Part shown: piece after piece, positions 6,823-15,792 of the stretch | How the letters are laid out: each line of letters opens with the position of its first letter | Numbering within the stretch: the stretch's first letter is position 1 | NCBI GenBank assembly: GCA_030680155.1 | Contig: JAUXWL010000149.1 | Span: 1-37,722 of the forward strand | DNA: 37,722 nucleotides | From: Anaerolineales bacterium | GTDB lineage: Bacteria > Chloroflexota > Anaerolineae > Anaerolineales > Villigracilaceae | Reading direction: 5' to 3' | Made by a program: the position numbers and the translations under genes | Notes under the pieces: generated by a model | Told to the model about the DNA's origin: nothing | Databases searched by the model: none | The model's input: the letters and a program-made list of their open reading frames with translations, nothing else

Positions 6823-8139
6823 ATGAAGTATTCCTTGCGCAGCTCGTTTGCAAGATTGACGTTCCTTCTGATGGTGTCTGTTTTTTCGCTGACTGTTTTT
6901 GGGCGCATGGTGACGATTACCAACGCGGCCTTGTTCTGTGCAGGTTGGCCCCTGTGCGCCCCCACTGACCCACTCGGGTATTTAAAGTTGGCGCATTTTG
7001 CATTCGTGGGAGTCGCTGCGATAATCATGGCGTTGGTGTGGCGCAAGGCATGGCGGGAACAGCGCCATCATCCTGTTCTTTTGCCGTTGACCACGGTAAC
7101 GGGTGTGTTATTTTTAGGACAGGCATTTGTAGGCGCCATTGAAGTGACTCGCGCATACCCCTTGCATTTGGTGGTGCTTCATACATTGACAGCGATTTCG
7201 TTATGGGTCTCGCTGCTGGTTTTGGTGATCGTTTCCGGGACGCTGGAAGAAGACGGCGTACCTGCGCCTCACACTGATCTTCGCCAGCGGGTGAGGGATT
7301 TCTTCATCCTCTCCAAGCCATTGATCGTGGCGTTGTTGTTGGTGACGACGTACAGTGGGTTGGTGGCGGGGAGTAAGGCCTGGCCATCCGCTTCGTTGAC
7401 TTTCTGGACATTGCTCGGTGGGATGTTGGCGGCGGCCGGGTCGAGCGCCTTGAATCAATACATTGACCGCGAGTTGGATAAGAAGATGCAGCGCACTGCC
7501 AGACGTCCACTGGCGGATGGACGCCTGACCTCGGCGGAAGGGCTATCCTATGGGCTGGCGTTGTGCCTGCTCAGTTATTATGTCATGGCGGGGTATGTCA
7601 ACCTGCTCGCGGCTCTGCTTTCGCTGGCAGGCATTTTTTACTATGTGCTCTTTTACAGCGTCTGGTTGAAGAAAGCGACTGTGCAGAATATTGTCATTGG
7701 GGGCGGGGCGGGAGCGATCCCGCCGATGGTGGGCTGGGCGGCTGCAACAGGGGAACTTGGTCTCGCCGCATGGATCCTGTTCGCCATCGTTTTTATGTGG
7801 ACCCCGCCGCACTTCTGGGCGCTGGCGATTGTCCGCATGAAGGATTACGAAAATGCGGGCGTGCCCATGCTGCCCGTAGTCGAAGGCGAGAAAAAGACCC
7901 GCAATCAGATTTTGATCTACACCATTGTGTTGATTGCCGTGACTCTGCTCCTGCCGATCTTCAATCTGGCAGGTAATGTATATCTGATCTCTGCATTGGT
8001 TTTGGGCGGCTTTTTGCTCTACGCCGCCTGGCGCGTGTTCAAGATAGGCGGCAACAAGGTGGCATGGACGATGTACCGCTGGTCCAGCATGTATTTGATG
8101 TTCATTTTTCTGGCATTGATGATCGATGCGGTGGTGTAA
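6823..8139 (+). CDS. ctaB: half-size CtaA-like domain fused to CtaB heme O synthase
   Basis: A 438-aa polytopic protein in two parts. Residues 1-140 resemble one four-helix half of heme A synthase CtaA/COX15: the Cys39-AGWPL-Cys45 pair of the first loop, His58 in LKLAHF, and His115/His120 in HLVVLH as heme ligand candidates. The ExxH glutamate of CtaA is Lys here. Residues 155-438 are protoheme IX farnesyltransferase, a UbiA-type prenyltransferase making heme O: Asn211, Asp215 and Asp219 in NQYIDRELDKK, then RTARRPL, WTPPHFWALAI, and the second Asp motif MKDYENAGVPMLPV. ATG 6823 is preferred to TTG 6817, which overlaps the SURF1 stop. Heme O synthesis is confident; heme A activity of the half domain is uncertain. 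Confidence 0.92.
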   Translation: MKYSLRSSFARLTFLLMVSVFSLTVFGRMVTITNAALFCAGWPLCAPTDPLGYLKLAHFAFVGVAAIIMALVWRKAWREQRHHPVLLPLTTVTGVLFLGQAFVGAIEVTRAYPLHLVVLHTLTAISLWVSLLVLVIVSGTLEEDGVPAPHTDLRQRVRDFFILSKPLIVALLLVTTYSGLVAGSKAWPSASLTFWTLLGGMLAAAGSSALNQYIDRELDKKMQRTARRPLADGRLTSAEGLSYGLALCLLSYYVMAGYVNLLAALLSLAGIFYYVLFYSVWLKKATVQNIVIGGGAGAIPPMVGWAAATGELGLAAWILFAIVFMWTPPHFWALAIVRMKDYENAGVPMLPVVEGEKKTRNQILIYTIVLIAVTLLLPIFNLAGNVYLISALVLGGFLLYAAWRVFKIGGNKVAWTMYRWSSMYLMFIFLALMIDAVV

Positions 8140-8183
8140 GTCCTGATCTGAAACTCGAAGTTTGAAATTGTACCTGCTTTGGG

Positions 8184-9752
8184 TCATTTTACTTTATAAA
8201 TTTTTAGATTCCGGACGTCGAAAACCAATTCGAGGTTTGTCGGAGGTTGAAAAGCCGGGTTGGTTGCCTGTTCATACGGTCCATAAACGACCCATTGTAT
8301 CGGCGGCGATGCAAGACCATCCGCACTTCCCGCGAAGAACGAATTCACCTGTTCCTTTTTTCCTTCGTAATCCAGCGTTTCCATTTCATGTCCAAAATAT
8401 GCGCGTAAGCCTGCTTTTTGCGCCAGTACCTGCGATGTCTTTTCTGCCCCCAGAACGAAATCATTGTATTGCGCATGATCGCGGAACCACTCGACTGCAT
8501 CATCGAGACTGGACGGGTAATATAGATCTTCTGGATGTGTTTGTAAATATAAGGCACGCCCGAGGCTCAACTGGATGGATGAAAGCGAGGCGACGAACAC
8601 GAACAGAAAGACAAGACCCGATCTCCAGCGCTTCATGAAAGGACTTTGGGCTGAGCTCATCCCGAAGAGCCTCATCAGCCCTTGAACCGCAAGGATTGCC
8701 AGAGGGATCGTTATGTTCTGCAGGAACCTTCGTTGAATTAGGAGCGGAGCATAAGCCAGTGCAAACCCGGTAATGATCCAGAAAAGTGACGCGGCTGATG
8801 CCCTGGACCTATTACGGAGGAGATCGATCGTGCCAATGATCGCGAAGGGCAGGAAGGGCGCGAATCCCCACAGATAATACTCCAGCGGAGGAGATGGTGT
8901 CCTGTTCTGTACTGTAAATTGACTCCAAATGGGGTCGTTGTTCAAAACCCAATAATTGTAGGCAAGCAATGGTGATTGTACGATTGCCACTAGACCGATC
9001 GTATGGAAATCCTGCCAGCGGATTCTTCGGTCCTTCCACCAGCCCATGAACATCGCTCCGGCGAGCCCGGCATCCACAGTGGCGAGCGCAATAGGGTTGA
9101 CAAGCTGTACCATGGTCCCGGTAATTGCCATCCATAGTATTGGCTGCCAGCGTGGTTTTTCCAAATACTCCAGCCAAAAAATAAACAGGATACACATACC
9201 GGCAGTAACAAATGCAAAATGGGGGAAGAGAGACAGGCTGAAAAATACGTGACTGTCAATTTGCCAGAAGTCTATAGGCGTGATTGGCCCCGGCGCCCAG
9301 TCGAAAATCAGTTGAAGCCATCCAAGCCCCGAACCCAATGTTGCCAGCAGGAACGCTGTTCGCGACCAAAACAGATCAAAGAATATCTGCCGTGCCAGTT
9401 TGTACAAGCAGAACAACGCCATATACCCAAGCAGCCACCTTGTCAGATGGAAGGTGGTCTCGGCTGGAAGTCCAACCAACCTGCTGACGTGCCCAAGTGC
9501 AATATAAAATAGTCGAAGGTATGCCGGATCATGCAGTTCGGTTGTGAACCTGAACTGATAGCCCGCTTCTCCCTGTCTCCCTGCCTCCATCATGGAGACG
9601 TGTACGGCATAGTCCTGGCTGTCATAATATATGCCGCGGAAACGCAGATCCTGTGTTTCCGCTTTGTAGCCCGCCCAAGTTGGGATGCTCCCCCAGAGCA
9701 GGATGAGAGTGGACGCAATTATCGCCCAAAGGTAATCTTTTCGATCGTTCAT
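8184..9752 (-). CDS. polytopic membrane protein, possible GT-C-type glycosyltransferase
   Basis: A 522-aa integral membrane protein with roughly ten or more hydrophobic helices and a soluble C-terminal tail (about 415-522). The first extracytoplasmic loop carries YYDSQDYAVHVSMMEAG (about 42-58), whose acidic pair resembles the catalytic loop of GT-C enzymes that use polyprenyl-phosphate sugars. No named family could be assigned. Its ATG overlaps the stop of the upstream GT39-like gene by 4 nt, so the two are co-translated. It ends 44 nt from the convergent ctaB gene, with no obvious terminator between. A role in transferring sugar to a lipid, protein or cell-surface polymer is inferred. Confidence 0.75.
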   Translation of the reverse strand: MNDRKDYLWAIIASTLILLWGSIPTWAGYKAETQDLRFRGIYYDSQDYAVHVSMMEAGRQGEAGYQFRFTTELHDPAYLRLFYIALGHVSRLVGLPAETTFHLTRWLLGYMALFCLYKLARQIFFDLFWSRTAFLLATLGSGLGWLQLIFDWAPGPITPIDFWQIDSHVFFSLSLFPHFAFVTAGMCILFIFWLEYLEKPRWQPILWMAITGTMVQLVNPIALATVDAGLAGAMFMGWWKDRRIRWQDFHTIGLVAIVQSPLLAYNYWVLNNDPIWSQFTVQNRTPSPPLEYYLWGFAPFLPFAIIGTIDLLRNRSRASAASLFWIITGFALAYAPLLIQRRFLQNITIPLAILAVQGLMRLFGMSSAQSPFMKRWRSGLVFLFVFVASLSSIQLSLGRALYLQTHPEDLYYPSSLDDAVEWFRDHAQYNDFVLGAEKTSQVLAQKAGLRAYFGHEMETLDYEGKKEQVNSFFAGSADGLASPPIQWVVYGPYEQATNPAFQPPTNLELVFDVRNLKIYKVK

Positions 9753-11251
9753 GGTCTTTTTGTAAACAGGAGGATTTGTAGACCGTCCCAGGTTTTTTGT
9801 GATTCGAGTTCGTATTGCGAATTTAGAAATTCGATATCCGGATGTGTGACTTTGCCTGCGAGTTGATACTCCTCGATGGAGCGCTGAAAGATGACGTACC
9901 AGACTCGTTGCGAATCGCCCAGTGCGGATCGCATGCTTGACTTTGCTTCGATTTCCAAGACCTGTTGGGTGGCAGGTGCAAGCGTGTCGGACGGACTTCC
10001 GGGTGGGTCTCCGATAAATGTTTGTGGAAGGTTTCGGTCAAAGTACATCGCAGGGAGCATGGACAGCTTGTTGGAATGCAGGATCAGATCATCCTCCCTG
10101 GCATTTTCGCGCAGGTAGGCGGTCATTTCCTTGAATGGACCATATGGAAAATCCCGATAGGTGACGTGCTGGTATATTCCTGCTGTAAAGGCAATTGCGA
10201 GCATCCCGGTCAACATACTGTGGCCCGCGTTCGGCAGGTTTGTTTTTTGGATGACCCATGCCAGCCAGATGCAGAAGAACGCACCCGAGGGTAATAATGC
10301 CCTCTCGATATAGACCGGGATCCATTGCGAAAAGATGAATAATAGAATGGGTGGGATAAAAGCCATGTATAACCCCCACAGCCCATTTGCCCTGTCCCCT
10401 CCATCTTTTGCGTAGATCGTCTGCATCAGCCCGGTCACAAGGATTAGGATTGCGATGGTCAGGGCGGGAGGGATCCAGGCGTCTGGTAGCGGGGTGTTCG
10501 TTGTGAAGACCAGGAACAGGGTGAACAGGCTTGATATGCCAGGTTTTATCACCCAATAAGACTGGTCCACTTTTGCGATTTGGGAGGGCAATTGGACCAG
10601 CCAGGGTGAATACAAAAGGATGGAGAAACAGCCTGAGACAATGACCGATCGAAGCGTCTTCCAATCCTTTTTGAGCAGGGGTGTTAATGCAAGAGGGATC
10701 AAAAAGAAAGCGGCGAGGTTATGGGTATATTGCGCCAAAGCCGAGGTAATTCCAAAGACAGCCCACCAGCGCCAATCCCCGGACCGGGAACCGCGCAGAA
10801 ATGCAAATGTTGCAAGCAATAGCCATAACACAAGGACGGCATACATCCGGATTTCCTGTGCGTAATGGATCTGAAAAGGGGACAACGCCGCGATCAGCGC
10901 GGCTGCCCGCGCGGTTTTTGCATCGAATAATTCCAATGAAATTTTGTGGATGAGATAGACTGCCGTGACCCCTGCAAGCACGGAAAGCATCCTTGCCGAG
11001 ACCAACGACTCTCCAAAGACTTTCATCCATCCCCATAGTAACGTGTGGTATCCGAGTGGATGGACGTTGGCGCTTCCAGCCCCGGTTGGCGCGAGCGTTC
11101 CGTAGAGCATTGCGCCCAACCCCTTTTCTGAAAAAAGGATGGCAATGGCTTCATCGTACCAGATCGGACGCGATGAAATACCCAACAGACGGACGCATAA
11201 GGCAATAACGAGAACGATTACAGTTTTTAGATCGAAGTATTTGTTTTGCAT
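9749..11251 (-). CDS. glycosyltransferase family 39 (PMT/ArnT)-like membrane protein
   Basis: A 500-aa protein with about ten membrane helices and a C-terminal extracytoplasmic domain (about 390-500). It has the hallmark of PMT_2/ArnT-like enzymes: an acidic pair in the first loop, Asp33-Glu34 in IWYDEAIA, followed by NVHPLGYH (about 63-69), then LIAALSPFQIHYAQEIRMY. Such proteins transfer a sugar from a polyprenyl-phosphate donor on the outer face of the cytoplasmic membrane; the acceptor cannot be told from sequence. ATG 11251 has no ribosome binding site, but a TAAAAT box lies exactly 6 nt upstream, so the message may be leaderless. It is the first gene of a two-gene operon with the following membrane protein. 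Confidence 0.85.
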   Translation of the reverse strand: MQNKYFDLKTVIVLVIALCVRLLGISSRPIWYDEAIAILFSEKGLGAMLYGTLAPTGAGSANVHPLGYHTLLWGWMKVFGESLVSARMLSVLAGVTAVYLIHKISLELFDAKTARAAALIAALSPFQIHYAQEIRMYAVLVLWLLLATFAFLRGSRSGDWRWWAVFGITSALAQYTHNLAAFFLIPLALTPLLKKDWKTLRSVIVSGCFSILLYSPWLVQLPSQIAKVDQSYWVIKPGISSLFTLFLVFTTNTPLPDAWIPPALTIAILILVTGLMQTIYAKDGGDRANGLWGLYMAFIPPILLFIFSQWIPVYIERALLPSGAFFCIWLAWVIQKTNLPNAGHSMLTGMLAIAFTAGIYQHVTYRDFPYGPFKEMTAYLRENAREDDLILHSNKLSMLPAMYFDRNLPQTFIGDPPGSPSDTLAPATQQVLEIEAKSSMRSALGDSQRVWYVIFQRSIEEYQLAGKVTHPDIEFLNSQYELESQKTWDGLQILLFTKRP

Positions 11252-11257
11252 ACAGGA

Positions 11258-11263
11258 ATTTTA
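11258..11263 (-). promoter_or_regulatory. candidate -10 box for the GT39-like operon (leaderless)
   Basis: On the minus strand TAAAAT ends 6 nt before ATG 11251, so transcription would start at or beside the start codon. No -35 box is evident; that position falls inside the sigA terminator hairpin. Low confidence. Confidence 0.35.
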
Positions 11264-11273
11264 CTAGCGATTC

Positions 11274-11307
11274 AAAAATAAAGGCGACTTTGCGTCGCCT
11301 TTATTTT
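11274..11307 (-). terminator. strong terminator hairpin downstream of sigA
   Basis: A perfect 14-bp stem (11275-11288 with 11294-11307) with a 5-nt loop, ending in a T run on the minus strand. The A-rich and T-rich flanks would also allow function on the other strand. Confidence 0.85.
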
Positions 11308-11313
11308 CTTTCT

Positions 11314-11337
11314 AAAACCACTGCCTCTGGCAGTGGT
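11314..11337 (-). terminator. second hairpin between the sigA stop and its main terminator
   Basis: A perfect 9-bp stem (11317-11325 with 11329-11337) with a 3-nt loop, followed on the minus strand by only a short T tract. It lies 10 nt after the sigA stop and forms a tandem pair with the stronger terminator. Confidence 0.6.
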
Positions 11338-11346
11338 AGTTTACTT

Positions 11347-12561
11347 TTACTCGCCCAAATAATCGCGCAGTTTTCTGCGGATGGAGGGGTGGCGCAGGCG
11401 GCTGAGGGCTTGCGCTTCGATCTGGCGGACACGCTCGCGGGTGACGCCCATTTTGCGTCCCACTTCTTCGAGGGTGTAGGCTTGCCCGTCGAGCAGACCG
11501 TAGCGCAGCTGCAAAATACGAACTTCGCGCGGGGGCAGTCCGTTCAAGACTTCACCGAGATGCTCACGCAGAAGATTGTAAGTGGCGGTGTCGTCGGGCG
11601 GCGGGGCTTCGTCGTCTTCGATGAAGTCGCCCAACACCGAGTCTTCCTCGTCATCGGTAGGGGTTTCCAGTGAGAGCGGACGGCGCGCGACCTGGATCAT
11701 GTTCTCCACTTTCTTGGGAGGCACATCCAAGGCTTCGGCGAGTTCCTCAACACTCGGTTCACGCCCGAGACGTTGGGTCAGTTGGTGCTGGACGCGCAGG
11801 AGTTTGTTGATCTGGTCGCCCATATGCACAGGCACGCGGATGGTGCGTCCCTGGTCGGCGATGGCGCGGGTAACTGCCTGGCGGATCCACCAGGTAGCGT
11901 AGGTGGAGAATTTATGTCCACGGCGGTAATCGAATTTCTTGGTGGCGCGAATGAGACCGATATTGCCTTCCTGAATGAGATCAAGGAAGGGTACGCCGCG
12001 TCCCATGTATTTTTTGGCGACGGAGATCACAAGGCGCGAATTTGCCGTAATGAGGTGTTCACGCGCCGCCCAACCGTCTTCAATATGACGGCGGAGTTCG
12101 AGGCGGCGTTTCGGTGAGACACTGCCGTGAGCGAGTTCCTCACGAGCGGTGCGTCCGCGCTCGATGCGCTGGGCAAGCTGCACTTCCTCGGTGGCGGTCA
12201 ACAGCGGCACACGGCTGACCTCTTTGAGGTACAAGCCGATGGTGTCGTCGGTATCGATATTCGCGAGATAATCGTCGAGGGAGAGGTCGGGTTCAGGCTC
12301 GGCTTCGCCGCTTTCCTCTACAGCCACCAATTCGTCCTCGGTGGGTTCGGGTACCAGGGCATCTTCCACAAAGGGGATGCCGGCGCTGAGCAGGGCAGAG
12401 AATGCCTCTTCCAATTGTTCAACATCCTGCTCCGCTTCGGGGAAGAAGTGCAGGATATCATCCAGGGTCACGTACGATTTTTGACGTCCAAGTTCAATCA
12501 ACCGCGCGATTGCGGGGAATTCCTCTTCATCATCAACCATCAATATTTTTTCTACATCCAT
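11347..12561 (-). CDS. sigA: primary RNA polymerase sigma factor (RpoD/SigA)
   Basis: A 404-aa housekeeping sigma-70. Region 1.1 is recognisable at about 13-66 ([16 protein letters not shown] onwards), followed by an acidic linker. Region 1.2 starts at [17 protein letters not shown] (about 105). Region 2 holds [29 protein letters not shown] and the -10 recognition helix in [16 protein letters not shown]. Region 3 follows, then region 4 with [15 protein letters not shown] and the -35 recognition helix [20 protein letters not shown]. Presence of region 1.1 and the complete set of regions favour the primary factor over an alternative one. It has its own promoter and tandem downstream hairpins, so it is probably monocistronic. 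Confidence 0.95.
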   Translation of the reverse strand: MDVEKILMVDDEEEFPAIARLIELGRQKSYVTLDDILHFFPEAEQDVEQLEEAFSALLSAGIPFVEDALVPEPTEDELVAVEESGEAEPEPDLSLDDYLANIDTDDTIGLYLKEVSRVPLLTATEEVQLAQRIERGRTAREELAHGSVSPKRRLELRRHIEDGWAAREHLITANSRLVISVAKKYMGRGVPFLDLIQEGNIGLIRATKKFDYRRGHKFSTYATWWIRQAVTRAIADQGRTIRVPVHMGDQINKLLRVQHQLTQRLGREPSVEELAEALDVPPKKVENMIQVARRPLSLETPTDDEEDSVLGDFIEDDEAPPPDDTATYNLLREHLGEVLNGLPPREVRILQLRYGLLDGQAYTLEEVGRKMGVTRERVRQIEAQALSRLRHPSIRRKLRDYLGE

Positions 12562-12603
12562 TCAGGGAATCCAATCTAAATATGAGTATCAAAAGCCAAA
12601 GTT

Positions 12604-12632
12604 AGAATACACGTTTTTATGGTGAAAAGCAA
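12604..12632 (-). promoter_or_regulatory. promoter of sigA
   Basis: On the minus strand TTGCTT (12627-12632) and TATTCT (12604-12609) are spaced by exactly 17 nt, each matching consensus at four of six bases. The leader would be about 35 nt. Confidence 0.45.
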
Positions 12633-12671
12633 TAGCTTTACATACTTTCAGATGCTTTGCAATTCATTTGT

Positions 12672-12703
12672 ATTACGGCTTCCCCCGTCGGGGAAGCCGT
12701 AAT
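12672..12703 (-). terminator. GC-rich hairpin after the DUF4340 gene (terminator without clear T run)
   Basis: A perfect 14-bp stem (12672-12685 with 12690-12703) with a 4-nt loop lies 5 nt beyond the last gene of the ABC operon. On the minus strand it is not followed by a clear T run, so it may stop transcription weakly or protect the 3' end. Confidence 0.55.
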
Positions 12704-12707
12704 GTGT

Positions 12708-13415
12708 TTATGGAGTCGGGGTTGTGTTCGCTTCGGGGGGTGAGTCTGTTTCCGAAGCAGGAACAGGCGTCTCGGTGGGTGGAAGCGTTGCCGTCGCCGT
12801 GGGGGTGGGTGTGTTCAGGTAGGGCGGGAAGATCGCAAGGTTGACGAGTGAGTCGATCCCGCTTGGCGCCACGATCACGATCCGGCTCTTGTCCACGCGC
12901 ACGTAATAACCGCTGTACGTGGGGGTCAGATCGCCGACTTCGAGGGCGCTGGTTGCGCCATCCTCAAAGCGGATCGTGATGACATATTGCGGTGTCTCAA
13001 GACCAAGGTCTTTGGGATCGGCGTCCACTTCGCTGACGATGCTCAAGGCGTTGATCTGGGACGCCACCGCTTCGACCAGGCTCGGGTCTGCTTCGATCTC
13101 AAAGGGCAGGGTCAACACCCAAAGATTTTCCACATCCCGTTCCATGCGGACGGTTTCTCCAACTGCGGGCCTGATCTCGATGCTCGTTACCACGCGCTCA
13201 TCCTCGAAGAGGAATGACAGTTCGGCGGCGGGACTGAATTCAGCATCCTCGGTTTTCTCTGGCTGTTGGTTGATGTAAATGGCAGCGCCACCCAGCACAA
13301 CCAACAGGAGAATCATGACCCAGGTTCCAGCGCGGAAGACGGGTTTGCCCGGTCTGGGCGCTTCCTTCGATTTTGTGGTTTTTCGTGTGGTCGGTTTTGT
13401 TGCTTTGCGGGCCAT
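12708..13415 (-). CDS. DUF4340-like membrane-anchored protein
   Basis: A 235-aa protein: basic cytoplasmic N-terminus (1-28), one membrane helix (about 30-48), an extracytoplasmic domain (about 60-195), and a Thr/Pro-rich low-complexity tail (about 198-235). The domain pattern, with WVLTLPFEIEADPSLVEAV and PKDLGLETPQYVITI, matches the DUF4340 family as I know it. That family is commonly encoded next to GldG-type auxiliary ABC proteins and has no established biochemical function. It begins 3 nt after the GldG-like stop behind GAGAGG, so it is the last gene of the operon. The disordered tail may span the cell wall or S-layer zone; that is inference. Confidence 0.85.
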   Translation of the reverse strand: MARKATKPTTRKTTKSKEAPRPGKPVFRAGTWVMILLLVVLGGAAIYINQQPEKTEDAEFSPAAELSFLFEDERVVTSIEIRPAVGETVRMERDVENLWVLTLPFEIEADPSLVEAVASQINALSIVSEVDADPKDLGLETPQYVITIRFEDGATSALEVGDLTPTYSGYYVRVDKSRIVIVAPSGIDSLVNLAIFPPYLNTPTPTATATLPPTETPVPASETDSPPEANTTPTP

Positions 13416-13418
13416 ACC

Positions 13419-15038
13419 TTAACCTCTCTTGCGGCGCGAAATCCAGGCGGAGACGCCGGAGAAGACCACCATACCAGGCACGACAATGATAGCGACCAGC
13501 ATTAGGATGAGGAAGCCGATCTGTGAAGGCGGCGTGAAGACACGGTCTGTGGGGGGGCGGGTGGTGATGCCCGGCAGGTCATCCTGCTCTGCGGCCCAGT
13601 CTACTGAGTTGATGAACATGTTGCCGTTGCCGTACACGTCGAAGTTGCCATCGATTGCGAAATAGGAATTGCCGAAGACCACTACACGTCCGCCAGTGGT
13701 GATGTTTTCGCCGGCCACAGCCATGTTGAGTGGACCAAGGGTGTCTACGCCTTCGTCAAATTGATATTCCTCGGAGGATTCATCGAGCGCGGTCTCGCCC
13801 CAGGAATTGGCGGCGGTGTACATGAGCGGGGTGACTATCACATCCTGTGAGGGAGGGAGGTCTGTGCTGATGCTGCGCGCCTGCGGCATGATGACTGCAT
13901 AGTTGGCGCTCAGATTCTGGGTGATCGGATGCACGTTCGCGCCAGCCGAGATGGCGTTGAGCGGCTGCTGGCTGGAGAAATCGAAGATCAGGTCGTTGTT
14001 GAGCACAATGCCCCAGTCCGTTTGCAGGTATTGGGCGATGGGGTCTTGCGCATCGCCAAACTCGGTGAAGAAGGGCGGGTCTTGCATGATAAGCAGCGCG
14101 CCGCCTGCATCTACATATTTTTTGAGCAGGTTCACTTCTTCCCTGCTAAGCGGCTTCTGCGGGCCCGCGATGATGATTACCTCGGCATCTTCCGGGATGG
14201 AGGATACGGAAAGCAGGTTGATGGAGTTTACGGTGTAGTTCTTGCTTTCCATGGTGCTGGCCGCAATGGACATGGCGCGGTCGCCGCTGACTCCGCCGAC
14301 GCCTGCTTCACCATGTCCTTCAAGGAAGTACACGGCGCGCGGTTCCGGGCTGATGACGCGGATCAATGTGCGGACGAGTTCTGACTCGCTGACGAAGGAG
14401 GCTACTTCCCTGGTTGCGCCCATTTGGAGCAGGATCTTGCCGTCCCCGGTGATGCCTGCTTCGCGCGCGGCGATGGGGTCAAGGTCAGGGTTGACAAAGG
14501 TGTAGTTGAATTTGCCGTTACTGTTGGCTTTGAACTTCTGCAACAATTCTTCCGCAGAGGCGGGGTTGAGGTTGTTGGTGTAGAACGCGGTGGCAGTTAC
14601 TTTTTCAGGCAATGCGGAAAGGACAGTCAATGTTTCCGGGGCGAGTGTGTTGGAACTGTCTTCGGTGAAGTCCCATGGTTCGCCGAGGATGCCGGGGTTG
14701 TTGAAGATGAGGTAGTTCCCCACGAAGAGGATGCCGACAAATGCCAGGGTGAGGACCAGTGAATTGGAGCCGTACCGTGCCTGACGTCCGGAAAAGAAGC
14801 GGCGGATTGTGTCAGGCGAGAGGATGGCGTAGGAGAGCAGTCCAATGGCGAGCAAGGCCGCGCTGATCTGCAGGGCGAGGTCAAGTCCGTCTGTTTGCTC
14901 AGGAGACAGGTTGAACATGCCCAGTCCCACCAGCCCATTGGCAGATGCGAGCAGGACGGTTGCCACACAGGCAACCAGGGCAACGATCAGCCCGATCAGG
15001 GCATATTTTGCGTTAGGGTTTTTCTTTTTGCCAGCCAT
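13419..15038 (-). CDS. GldG-like ABC transporter auxiliary protein
   Basis: A 539-aa membrane protein of the GldG/ABC_transp_aux type. It has a basic start, N-terminal helices (about 10-32, 44-66 and 83-102), a large extracytoplasmic domain and a C-terminal helix (about 506-531) with a basic tail. Within the domain, VYFLEGHGE, EDAEVIIIAGPQKPLSREE and GGALLIMQDPP are typical family blocks. I use ATG 15038, which overlaps the permease stop as TAATG with GGAG 9 nt upstream; ATG 15047 has no spacing for a ribosome binding site. In Bacteroidetes GldA, GldF and GldG support gliding and secretion; in other phyla the homologous operons are uncharacterised. A function in export or envelope assembly is inferred. 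Confidence 0.88.
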   Translation of the reverse strand: MAGKKKNPNAKYALIGLIVALVACVATVLLASANGLVGLGMFNLSPEQTDGLDLALQISAALLAIGLLSYAILSPDTIRRFFSGRQARYGSNSLVLTLAFVGILFVGNYLIFNNPGILGEPWDFTEDSSNTLAPETLTVLSALPEKVTATAFYTNNLNPASAEELLQKFKANSNGKFNYTFVNPDLDPIAAREAGITGDGKILLQMGATREVASFVSESELVRTLIRVISPEPRAVYFLEGHGEAGVGGVSGDRAMSIAASTMESKNYTVNSINLLSVSSIPEDAEVIIIAGPQKPLSREEVNLLKKYVDAGGALLIMQDPPFFTEFGDAQDPIAQYLQTDWGIVLNNDLIFDFSSQQPLNAISAGANVHPITQNLSANYAVIMPQARSISTDLPPSQDVIVTPLMYTAANSWGETALDESSEEYQFDEGVDTLGPLNMAVAGENITTGGRVVVFGNSYFAIDGNFDVYGNGNMFINSVDWAAEQDDLPGITTRPPTDRVFTPPSQIGFLILMLVAIIVVPGMVVFSGVSAWISRRKRG

Positions 15039-15781
15039 TAGCGCCATCTCCGAATTTCGATTGCGGTGGTGCCGGTGAACAAGCCCAGCGCAGTTAGACT
15101 TAAGTAGTAGGCAATGCCGCCCAGGGTCATTGAGCCGTTATTCATATTTTGTGAAAAGTGCGTGGAAAGGCTGAGGTAGTTGAGTACATCTCCGCCGGTG
15201 GGCAGGAGGTTTGCGGGCAGTCCGATCATGAACCACAGGAAGAAAAACAAACCCAGTGTGACGAAGAATGCCGCAAACTGGTTGGTGAAGATGGCGGAGA
15301 TGCCCACGCCCAACGCCAGCATCGCCGAGCAGACGAGGATCAAACCGATGTAGGAGGAGATCACCAGTTTCCAGTCGATGCCGGGGGAGACGAAGTTGTT
15401 CATGATGATCGGGTAGATCAGGGTGACAAGCGCAACGGAAAGAATGAACATCATCGCGCCGAGCCATTTGCCGGTCACCAGTTCAAAGTCGCGCACGGGG
15501 GCGGTCAGCATCAATTCGAGTGTGCCCATGCGGGCTTCATCCGAGAGCAGGCGCATGGTCAACGCGGGGCTGAGGAATACCATCAAAAAGACGAATAACC
15601 AGGTGATGGCGGTGCTTTCGGGCGCTCCGCCGCCGTAAAAGGCTTGTTCGGCGCTGACCCACATGATGAGGGCAAAGTAAATTCCCAGCGGCAGGAGGAT
15701 GGCAAGCGCCACCACATACGCCAGCGGGCTGTTGAAATAATTATCGTATTCGCGTTTTGCAATGGTCCAAATGTTTCGCAT
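15038..15781 (-). CDS. ABC-2 type transporter permease (GldF-like)
   Basis: A 247-aa permease with six hydrophobic helices: about 19-40, 59-79, 101-123, 135-158, 165-190 and 222-240. The start MRNIWTIAKREYDNYFNSPLA and the block SDEARMGTLELMLTAPV are characteristic of ABC-2 permeases of the GldF/NosY type. It pairs with the ATPase encoded 11 nt upstream, and its stop overlaps the start of the GldG-like gene, so the products likely assemble in one complex. Substrate unknown. ATG 15781 has an AGGAA site 5 nt upstream. Confidence 0.9.
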   Translation of the reverse strand: MRNIWTIAKREYDNYFNSPLAYVVALAILLPLGIYFALIMWVSAEQAFYGGGAPESTAITWLFVFLMVFLSPALTMRLLSDEARMGTLELMLTAPVRDFELVTGKWLGAMMFILSVALVTLIYPIIMNNFVSPGIDWKLVISSYIGLILVCSAMLALGVGISAIFTNQFAAFFVTLGLFFFLWFMIGLPANLLPTGGDVLNYLSLSTHFSQNMNNGSMTLGGIAYYLSLTALGLFTGTTAIEIRRWR

Positions 15782-15792
15782 GAGATTCCTCG

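Noticed and set aside
7543-8187. Minus-strand open frame opposite ctaB
   Set aside because: Antisense shadow of a conserved enzyme; His/Gln-rich composition typical of complement-strand frames in GC-rich genes.
12127-12579. Plus-strand open frame opposite sigA
   Set aside because: Antisense to the region 1.1 to 1.2 part of the sigma factor, without start signals or domains.
12790-12830. Short Thr/Pro-coding repeat as a tandem DNA repeat or CRISPR-like array
   Set aside because: It is low-complexity coding sequence for the DUF4340 protein tail, without regular spacers or repeat units.
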